DNA of 7,664 nucleotides from the NCBI GenBank assembly GCA_027056155.1, contig JALULR010000180.1:1-7664 (forward strand), in the 5' to 3' direction. This document shows, one piece after another, positions 1-5,132 of the stretch; within the stretch, counting starts at the first letter, position 1, and every line of letters begins with the position of its first letter. The notes beneath the pieces are model-generated. The model ran no database searches. It saw only the letters and a program-made list of their open reading frames with translations, and was not told the origin of the DNA. Source of the DNA: DHVE2 group archaeon. Lineage in GTDB: Archaea > Thermoplasmatota > Thermoplasmata > Thermoplasmatales > Aciduliprofundaceae. A program made the translations under genes and the position numbers.

Positions 1-1
1 A

Positions 2-1555
2 TTCATTACACCCTTCATAGTAACGATTATTCTTGACTACATTGCTATCAAAAGTATTCGCATTTATTTTCCATTAAATAGAATCTCAACCTTGAATATT
101 CTGGGATTTGGTATATCTTTTGTGATATTCATAATCCTATCTTTTTTCTTCAGCTTTAATTTCTCTTATTATCTAGGATTCGCCACTATAATCGATATAA
201 GATACGTCATCTACAGAGCGTTTTTAGCCGAGCGCAAGAACTATGCAGCTCTAATTTCCTCCTTTTATACAATATCAATATTTATCATCTCAGTAGCATA
301 TAACCTCTCTTTCCCATGGATTCCATTCACAATGGCATCTTCCGTGTTTCTTATAATAGGATACCTATTCATAATAACTACAACGGCACCATTTAGACGA
401 GAATTTAGAGAGGACCCACTTTTTTTCATCTCTGCATTTGTTAATTATATTGCAAAATTCAAAAAAGAAGATGAAACGCGTCTAAACCGCTTTTTTTACA
501 ATATATACGAGAACAGAACTGTACCTGTATCAATAATGGTTTTTAAGGCAAAATCAAAAATTAAAGCCATATTTGTGGCACCATATATACACCCCGGACC
601 ATTTGGAAAGGTGGGTGGTAGCGACATACCTAACAAACTCGAGAAAATGCTAAATATGGACAATCTCATGGTATTTCATACAACTACAACGCACGATAAT
701 AACATTGCCAGCGATGAAGATGTGGGCAAAATTGCAAATGTAATAAAAGATATGAGCGAGGGAAAGTGCAAATACGATAAAATGAGCGATTTTATCAGAG
801 CTGACATAAAAGGTGTGAGCGTGGGCATGCAAGCATTTGGAAACTACGCATTTGTGGCACTCATACCCAAAAATGCAGATTTTGACGATGTAGAACTAGA
901 CACTGGATTACATCTCCGTAAGCTGGTGCTCGAAAGCGGATTTGAAGATACTATAGCTATTGATGCACATGATTGCTTTGACGAAAATTCACTGCCACTA
1001 TCCTTGCTAAAAAGCGACATAGAAAAAATAAGAGAGAAGGTTGCTCATATCAAACCTGACAAAAAACTAAGAATGGGTTTCTCTAAAGTGGATTTCAAAG
1101 GAGAGAGCATTGGCCCCGGTGGCATACGTGCAGCGGTTTTTGAATACGGAACAAAAAGAATTGCGTACCTATTGCTAGACGGAAACAACATAAAAAAGGG
1201 TCTGCGCGATAAAATCAGAGCGAGCGTAGAGGCTGACGAAGTGGAAGTTTTCTCAACTGATAACCACATAGTAAATGTTACTATGATGGACCTTAATCCG
1301 GTAGGAGAGCGAGATTCATGGGACGAGCTCATTGCTGCATGCAAAAGGGCAGTCAAAGAAGCTACTGAGGACATAGAAGACATATGTGTTTATGCAAAAA
1401 CGGAACAAATTGAGCTTAGAATGGCCTCTGGCGGAAACTTGAAGAAGATGGCAGATATAACAAAAGAAAGCGTAAAAACCGCAGCCGTTATGGCGCCTAT
1501 TTTATTCACTACCGGATTTCTAGTCTCGTTTCTCATATTCTATTTTATGCTATAA
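2..1555 (+). CDS. DUF2070 family membrane protein, 5' end cut off by the window edge
   Basis: The reading frame is open from base 2 to the TAA at 1553-1555 (517 residues visible). There is no stop before the TTG at 92, so I read the gene as entering from the left rather than starting there. The N-terminal third is strongly hydrophobic, with several likely membrane segments coded roughly at 2-40, 95-185, 235-300 and 310-385. A soluble domain follows (about 420-1470), and a last hydrophobic helix is coded at about 1480-1552. In the soluble domain I see HPGPFG then GGSD (590-625), THDNN (689-703), DAHDCF (962-979) and GPGG (1112-1123). This layout and the HPGPFG motif match my memory of DUF2070, an archaeal family of unknown function. 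The His/Asp clusters could bind metal, but that is inference. Family members are usually about 550-620 residues, so perhaps 50-100 are missing. The T run at 1556-1561 may end transcription. Confidence 0.8.
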   Translation, partial: FITPFIVTIILDYIAIKSIRIYFPLNRISTLNILGFGISFVIFIILSFFFSFNFSYYLGFATIIDIRYVIYRAFLAERKNYAALISSFYTISIFIISVAYNLSFPWIPFTMASSVFLIIGYLFIITTTAPFRREFREDPLFFISAFVNYIAKFKKEDETRLNRFFYNIYENRTVPVSIMVFKAKSKIKAIFVAPYIHPGPFGKVGGSDIPNKLEKMLNMDNLMVFHTTTTHDNNIASDEDVGKIANVIKDMSEGKCKYDKMSDFIRADIKGVSVGMQAFGNYAFVALIPKNADFDDVELDTGLHLRKLVLESGFEDTIAIDAHDCFDENSLPLSLLKSDIEKIREKVAHIKPDKKLRMGFSKVDFKGESIGPGGIRAAVFEYGTKRIAYLLLDGNNIKKGLRDKIRASVEADEVEVFSTDNHIVNVTMMDLNPVGERDSWDELIAACKRAVKEATEDIEDICVYAKTEQIELRMASGGNLKKMADITKESVKTAAVMAPILFTTGFLVSFLIFYFML

Positions 1556-1561
1556 TTTTTT
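1551..1561 (+). promoter_or_regulatory. Possible TATA box of the DUF72 gene, also a T-run end for the DUF2070 gene
   Basis: The AT-only stretch TATAATTTTTT overlaps the stop codon of the upstream gene. Its centre lies about 27 nt before the ATG at 1583, the spacing expected for an archaeal TATA box serving a leaderless mRNA. No Shine-Dalgarno-like sequence precedes that ATG. The six Ts at 1556-1561 could equally act as an archaeal oligo-T terminator. Read-through from the upstream gene remains possible. Confidence 0.35.
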
Positions 1562-1582
1562 ATTGCACGCATATTTTATCCT

Positions 1583-2299
1583 ATGCTTGCGCTCAACATT
1601 GGCACATGCGGGTTTCCAGTGGCTAGAAAAACCTATTTTTCAAAACTAAGAGTAGTAGAGATACAGAAAACGTTTTACACACCCATAAAAGAATCGTTGG
1701 CCAAAAAATGGAGAGCGGAAGCACCACCACATTTCGAGTTTGTGCTTACAGCACCACAGACAATTACGCATGAGATGAAAAGCCCGACATATCGAAGATA
1801 CCGCGGGCCCGCAGGAGAGTTCGGTAAATTTAGAGTCAACGAGGATACGATGAGCTCATGGCGCCAGTTTGTCAAAATTGCAAAGTTGCTTAAGTCTAAT
1901 ATTATCATTTTTCAGAGTCCGCCTAGTTTCAAAGAAGAAATAGAAAATATCAATAATATAATGAATTTCTTCTCGACCATCGATAAAGATTTTGTATATG
2001 GCTGGGAGCCAAGAGGGCTCTGGGAGCCAGAAACTATAAGAAGAATATGCTCTGAACTTGGGCTCATACATGTGGTGGACCCTTTTAAAAATAGAAGCAC
2101 TTACGGCAAATTCCATTACTATCGGCTCCATGGCATAGATGGATATAATTATAGATACAACACAGAAGAATTGAAAGCACTTCTGAAGCGTGCTAGGAAT
2201 AAAGATTACATCATGTTCAACAATACTGCAATGTGGGATAACGCTTTGGAGTTTGTGGAGCTATATAGGAGGTACAAACAGCACAGGAATCACTACTAA
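1583..2299 (+). CDS. DUF72 (YecE-like) family protein
   Basis: A complete 238-residue protein of the DUF72 family, which has a TIM-barrel-like fold. The biochemical function of the family is not established. Recognisable pieces in order are IGTCGF at residues 6-11 (family IGTSGW-type start), VVEIQKTFY (24-32, family VEIN.TFY), FQSPPSF (110-116), GWEPRG.W (140-147), HVVDPF (163-168), YYRLHG (179-184) and FNN...WDNAL near the C-terminus (212-222). The length is normal for archaeal members. The ATG at 1583 is chosen because the IGT motif follows immediately, as in relatives. The gene lies 27 nt after the DUF2070 gene on the same strand, so they may be co-transcribed, but it also has a possible promoter of its own. 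It ends 33 nt before the convergent nep1 stop. I see no damage. Confidence 0.88.
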   Translation: MLALNIGTCGFPVARKTYFSKLRVVEIQKTFYTPIKESLAKKWRAEAPPHFEFVLTAPQTITHEMKSPTYRRYRGPAGEFGKFRVNEDTMSSWRQFVKIAKLLKSNIIIFQSPPSFKEEIENINNIMNFFSTIDKDFVYGWEPRGLWEPETIRRICSELGLIHVVDPFKNRSTYGKFHYYRLHGIDGYNYRYNTEELKALLKRARNKDYIMFNNTAMWDNALEFVELYRRYKQHRNHY

Positions 2300-2332
2300 C
2301 TTACAAAGAAAGTATCATCACACCATATATAC

Positions 2333-3001
2333 TCATCTTTTAAATATATGCAGCGCTTCGTATCTGGCAATTATCTCAAAAGCTACAACCCATGCCATCA
2401 ATGTACTATCACTAATAGCCACAATTTCATTTACAAAGCTCATATTTGTGAGAAAATCGCCCCTTGGAAATCCACCAATAATCACCGTGCTCTCTTCTGG
2501 CATCGAAAGCTCGTTTATATTAACTCTACGTCCAAACTCGGATAAAAGCATTGTCGGCGCCCCTAGCTCGCTCACAAGAGCGCTCAATGACTTCTTTTCA
2601 ATCTTCAAAAGTGGGGCGGACTCATTTGGCACAGAGCGATTATGAAACAGGTTTTCCATCAACCCGATAAATCGCGGGTACGATTTTGGAAGTCGTGCCT
2701 CGGGAGCCACATAAATTACCTCATTGTTTCGAGTGTGCACATAAACACGCAAGCTACCATGTAAATTTGCAATAGACTCCTGGGCGTTCATGAGAAAGAA
2801 ATGCACTATATCCGGACGCCCCCTGCGCTCTGCCTCTGCACCGTATCTACTGCGTATAGCTTGGTGATGATACGTTGAATCTAAAATAAGATTTGAAGGC
2901 TTCTTTTTACGAGTACGGGCATGCTTGACCACTGCAGGGTGTCCTTGGAGCTCTTGAGGCACAAGCTCTAACTCCGCATCAGCTAGCACTAGATTAATCA
3001 T
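2333..3001 (-). CDS. nep1: 16S rRNA pseudouridine-N1-methyltransferase Nep1 (Emg1)
   Basis: A 222-residue SPOUT-class methyltransferase. Nep1 uses S-adenosylmethionine to methylate N1 of a pseudouridine in the small-subunit rRNA (helix 35 loop) and takes part in small-subunit assembly. Seen here are LADAELELVP (residues 6-15), GHPAV (20-24), LDSTYHH (40-46), ERRGRPDIVHF (58-68), VYVHTRN (87-92) and the C-terminal knot region IIGGFPRGDF (174-183), with LMAWVVAFEI at 201-210. These match Nep1 closely and the length is normal. The ATG at 3001-2999 is chosen because MINLVLADAE is the usual family N-terminus. The frame stays open to an ATG at 3082, but that would add 27 residues lying wholly inside the upstream gene. 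The chosen start overlaps the upstream 94-residue gene by 8 bp, which suggests translational coupling. A GGGGG stretch about 10 nt before the ATG could be a weak ribosome-binding site. Confidence 0.95.
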   Translation of the reverse strand: MINLVLADAELELVPQELQGHPAVVKHARTRKKKPSNLILDSTYHHQAIRSRYGAEAERRGRPDIVHFFLMNAQESIANLHGSLRVYVHTRNNEVIYVAPEARLPKSYPRFIGLMENLFHNRSVPNESAPLLKIEKKSLSALVSELGAPTMLLSEFGRRVNINELSMPEESTVIIGGFPRGDFLTNMSFVNEIVAISDSTLMAWVVAFEIIARYEALHIFKR

Positions 3002-3278
3002 TAAATATGGCCCCCATACCCATAGAAGCTTCATCTTCTGCCTCTTTAATCTTCTCAAACACCTGCTTAGCAGCATCTGCATCTAATTCAAACTCACCAG
3101 CAATGGCCCTTGCTCTTTCTATGCTTGCATCGCTTCCTTCAATTAAGAGATACGTTGCATTATCCAAGCCAAGCGAAGCTCCATCTCGCTTTATCAGCGT
3201 TTGTCGAGATATAATATCATCTCTGAAAAGTGCGTCTAGCTCCTTTGCGCCTTTTCTAAATTTAAACACCGCGTACAT
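2994..3278 (-). CDS. Small protein of unknown function, coupled to nep1
   Basis: A 94-residue acidic protein that I do not recognise. I believe the gene is real because it has its own promoter-like TATA box, starts with a clean ATG and ends 8 bp inside the start of nep1, the only plausible upstream partner of that gene. By eye it alternates as strand (YAVFKF, 2-7), helix (KGAKELDALF, 9-18), strand (TYLLIEG, 42-48), helix (DASIERARAIAGEF, 50-63) and a long charged helix (DADAAKQVFEKIKEAEDEA, 66-84). It ends in a Met/Gly-rich tail. A small alpha/beta fold of the ferredoxin type is a guess. There are no cysteines, signal peptide or membrane segment, so it should be cytoplasmic. The link with nep1 suggests a role in ribosome biogenesis or RNA binding, which is inference from context only. 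Confidence 0.75.
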   Translation of the reverse strand: MYAVFKFRKGAKELDALFRDDIISRQTLIKRDGASLGLDNATYLLIEGSDASIERARAIAGEFELDADAAKQVFEKIKEAEDEASMGMGAIFND

Positions 3279-3309
3279 TTTTGGTCACTAACCAACCAAT
3301 AAAGCGCAT

Positions 3310-3317
3310 TATTTAAA
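3310..3317 (-). promoter_or_regulatory. TATA box for the small protein-nep1 unit
   Basis: On the - strand this reads TTTAAATA, with 31 nt between it and the ATG at 3278. With usual archaeal spacing, transcription would start about 8-10 nt before the ATG, giving a very short leader. The box sits between AGCG (3303-3306) and CGCT (3324-3327), a weak symmetric pair that could bind a regulator but may be chance. Confidence 0.5.
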
Positions 3318-3573
3318 GTTTTACGCTCTGCTTGCTATATAACAGTGTAAGGAGTGTGTGGGATATAAAATATATATTACAAAATGAGACTCAACTAACA
3401 GAAATAAAATAAAGAGCCTGCACAATGCGGAGAAATAGTTATCAACGCAGAGTTTTAAAATAGAATAAATATGTAAAAAAGAAAGAACGAACGTAAGATG
3501 ATAATAAAAAGTGCCATGCTGCTCACAATACTATGCTTTCACCTTTCAACAGATTTCAAATTCTCAATTCACT

Positions 3574-3589
3574 TATGCGTCAAAGCATA
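3574..3589. repeat. Inverted repeat, possible operator
   Basis: TATGC and GCATA form perfect 5-bp arms around a 6-nt spacer, 40 bp upstream of the rightward TATA box. The position suits a regulator-binding site for the propeller gene. The arms are short, so chance is a real alternative. Confidence 0.3.
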
Positions 3590-3592
3590 TTG

Positions 3593-3614
3593 CATTTGTA
3601 TTATTATGCAAATG
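3593..3614. repeat. Second inverted repeat, possible operator
   Basis: CATTTG and CAAATG form perfect 6-bp arms around a 10-nt spacer, 14 bp upstream of the TATA box at 3629. Together with the repeat at 3574 it gives four ATGC/GCAT-type half-sites in 40 bp, which suggests dimer binding close to the promoter. It is not followed by a T run, so a terminator is unlikely. Confidence 0.3.
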
Positions 3615-3628
3615 TATTTATCAGTGAA

Positions 3629-3637
3629 TTATATATA
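3629..3637 (+). promoter_or_regulatory. TATA box of the propeller gene (leaderless type)
   Basis: TTATATATA is centred 27 nt upstream of the ATG at 3660, so transcription should begin at or next to the start codon. This promoter position is the main reason for choosing 3660 over earlier in-frame starts, because the box lies inside the 5' extension of the longer frame. Confidence 0.6.
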
Positions 3638-3659
3638 CTACGAACCTTTCTCCTATGTC

Positions 3660-5027
3660 ATGAAAAGCAAAGTGGAAGTTATAGGCATTGTTATAATAAT
3701 ATCCACCAGCCTGTTAATTGGGGGGATTTTTTTATCCCATAATAGCACAGGCAGTATAATGAGCAGAGGAAATACTGAATCCCCTTGGCCAATGTTCCAG
3801 TACAACCCAAGACACACTGGACTATCCCCCTATGACACATCTAATAACAAAGGAGACATACTGTGGAACTACTCACTTAGCAATGCTCAGGAAAGTTTAG
3901 ACATATCCACTCCTGTGATAGGGCCAAACGGTACAATTTTCGCGGGGGTTTACGATATACAAGGGATGAGTAACTACTCTCTAATTGCAGTTAATCCAAA
4001 CGGGACTTTAAAGTGGAACGTTACTTTAGATGGAACGGTTATACACTCTCCTGCCTTTGATAGCTCGGGCATGCTACATGTGTATACCACAAATGGCAGT
4101 ATTTACTCTATATATCCAGATAACGGAACGGTAAAATGGATATACTCATTAACGCCACATCAGACAGGAGAGGCAACGCTAACCATTGCTGATGATGGCA
4201 CAATATATCTAATTAGTAGCGATAACAATGTAACTGCAATTTCGCCATCGGGTTCTTTAAAATGGAGGTATCCTGTGGATCCTAATCAAGATACAATACC
4301 TACTGTGGGGGCCGATGGTACTGTCTACGTTGGAACTGGAATGGGAGATGTCAAGGCTAGTGTTTATGCCCTTACTCCAGATGGGATACTCAAATGGAAC
4401 CATACGATAAATCTTAACGACTCTGCAGCAGGCACTCCTGTTATTGACGACGATGGATACATATATGTGCCTGTAGACGTAGAAGGCGCCCTAACTTATG
4501 TATACTCCTTTTCTCCGGGTGGCTCTGTAAGGTGGGTATATCCATCTAACAGTTCTCTGCCATGGACGTATTCTTTACCATGCATAGGCCCCAATGGAAA
4601 TCTGTATCTATACACAGTGAATTCAAACACTATTCTCTCACTAAGCTCTGGGGGAAACCGGCTGTGGAATATCACTGTGAAGGACCATACCGGCGGGGAT
4701 AATATTAACCTAGAGAGCATGGCCATAGGCGGTGATGGGACAATCTACGTTAGTGCTGTTGATTACTCTTCAGGACAGGGAAAGCAACAGGTGTTACTGA
4801 TTGCATACACTCTTTCTGGAGGTGAAAAATGGAGAACATACTTAGGAAATGCAGAGCAGGCATCGCATTTGGCTATTGATTCATCAGGAATAATCTATGT
4901 AGGCACATCTAACGGAACTATCTATGCCATTGGTTCAGAAAATCAGGTGCCGGAGCTTACTCCCACTGCCGCATATGTATTGGTTTCAATTATAGCAGCA
5001 GTGTTTATTTGGAGAAGAAATTTCTAA
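3660..5027 (+). CDS. Surface-anchored PQQ-like beta-propeller protein
   Basis: A 455-residue exported protein. It starts with a short positive segment and a hydrophobic helix (residues 5-26), then WPMFQYNPRHTG (43-54), the usual lead-in of PQQ-like propellers. Repeat units of the type D.DGTIYVG...A..P.G.LKW follow. The marker tryptophans lie at 69, 119, 160, 202, 246, 292, 336 and 391, spaced 41-55 residues, so eight blades are likely. The C-terminus is VPELTP (430-435), a hydrophobic helix (436-450) and WRRNF, which resembles a PEF-CTERM type archaeal sorting signal. I count about 14 N-x-S/T sites, fitting a glycosylated surface protein. No catalytic residues or PQQ-ligating set are evident, so a binding or structural role is more likely than dehydrogenase activity. 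The start at 3660 fits both the signal helix and the TATA box. The frame is open to 3498 but that extension looks non-coding. Confidence 0.85.
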   Translation: MKSKVEVIGIVIIISTSLLIGGIFLSHNSTGSIMSRGNTESPWPMFQYNPRHTGLSPYDTSNNKGDILWNYSLSNAQESLDISTPVIGPNGTIFAGVYDIQGMSNYSLIAVNPNGTLKWNVTLDGTVIHSPAFDSSGMLHVYTTNGSIYSIYPDNGTVKWIYSLTPHQTGEATLTIADDGTIYLISSDNNVTAISPSGSLKWRYPVDPNQDTIPTVGADGTVYVGTGMGDVKASVYALTPDGILKWNHTINLNDSAAGTPVIDDDGYIYVPVDVEGALTYVYSFSPGGSVRWVYPSNSSLPWTYSLPCIGPNGNLYLYTVNSNTILSLSSGGNRLWNITVKDHTGGDNINLESMAIGGDGTIYVSAVDYSSGQGKQQVLLIAYTLSGGEKWRTYLGNAEQASHLAIDSSGIIYVGTSNGTIYAIGSENQVPELTPTAAYVLVSIIAAVFIWRRNF

Positions 5028-5047
5028 CCTTTTTCCATCTTTATTTG
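5028..5047 (+). terminator. T-rich archaeal-type terminator
   Basis: Immediately after the TAA of the propeller gene comes CCTTTTT, then CTTTATTTG, with further T-rich tracts up to about 5083. There is no stem-loop. Oligo-T tracts without hairpins are the usual intrinsic terminators of archaeal RNA polymerase. It separates the propeller gene from metG. Confidence 0.5.
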
Positions 5048-5102
5048 TAAATCTTAGTTATAATTCCTTGTTTTATTTATGCGCTGATAGACAAACCCAA
5101 AA

Positions 5103-5111
5103 CTTAAAAAA
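5103..5111 (+). promoter_or_regulatory. TATA box of metG (leaderless type)
   Basis: CTTAAAAAA is centred about 26 nt before the ATG at 5133, with an A-rich stretch (CCCAAAA) just upstream where the TFB-recognition element would be. There is no Shine-Dalgarno-like sequence before the ATG, so metG is probably read from a leaderless mRNA. Confidence 0.55.
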
Positions 5112-5132
5112 GGGTACGATATACACGAAGAT

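Larger units (their letters stand above)
3279..3659. other. AT-rich divergent intergenic region (381 bp)
   Basis: It separates the leftward nep1 unit from the rightward propeller gene. It holds a leftward TATA box near 3313, a long AT tract at about 3363-3378 with no gene in phase behind it, two inverted repeats at 3574-3614 and a rightward TATA box at 3629-3637. The stretch at about 3330-3570 shows no convincing gene, tRNA or hairpin RNA. The frame of the propeller gene is open back to 3498, but those 54 extra residues look like translated non-coding sequence. Confidence 0.6.

Noticed and set aside
92..94. TTG at 92 as the start of the DUF2070 gene
   Set aside because: The frame is open and codes for hydrophobic protein back to base 2, and the family is longer, so the true start lies outside the window.
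2190..2645. Open + strand frame of 151 residues across the DUF72 and nep1 ends
   Set aside because: It overlaps two well-recognised genes and its translation resembles no known family, so it is a shadow frame.
3002..3082. N-terminal extension of Nep1 to an ATG at 3082
   Set aside because: The 27 added residues lie entirely within the upstream 94-residue gene in another frame and are not part of the Nep1 family. The internal ATG gives the normal family N-terminus.
3007..3291. Open + strand frame opposite the small gene (94 residues)
   Set aside because: It is a Ser/Ala-rich mirror of the - strand gene with no promoter or family resemblance. The - strand reading fits the nep1 coupling.
3303..3327. 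AGCG/CGCT symmetric pair around the leftward TATA box as an operator
   Set aside because: Only four bases match in each arm and the interior is symmetric mainly because of TTTAAA. This is too weak to list as a site.
3363..3378. AT-rich tract as a promoter for an unseen small gene or RNA
   Set aside because: The next ATG (3384) runs into a stop after a few codons and no stable hairpin or RNA motif follows. Such tracts are common in AT-rich intergenic DNA.
3498..3659. In-frame 5' extension of the propeller gene (54 more residues from an ATG at 3498)
   Set aside because: The extension has an odd composition and no signal-like layout, and it contains the TATA box and both inverted repeats. The start at 3660 gives a proper signal helix and promoter spacing.
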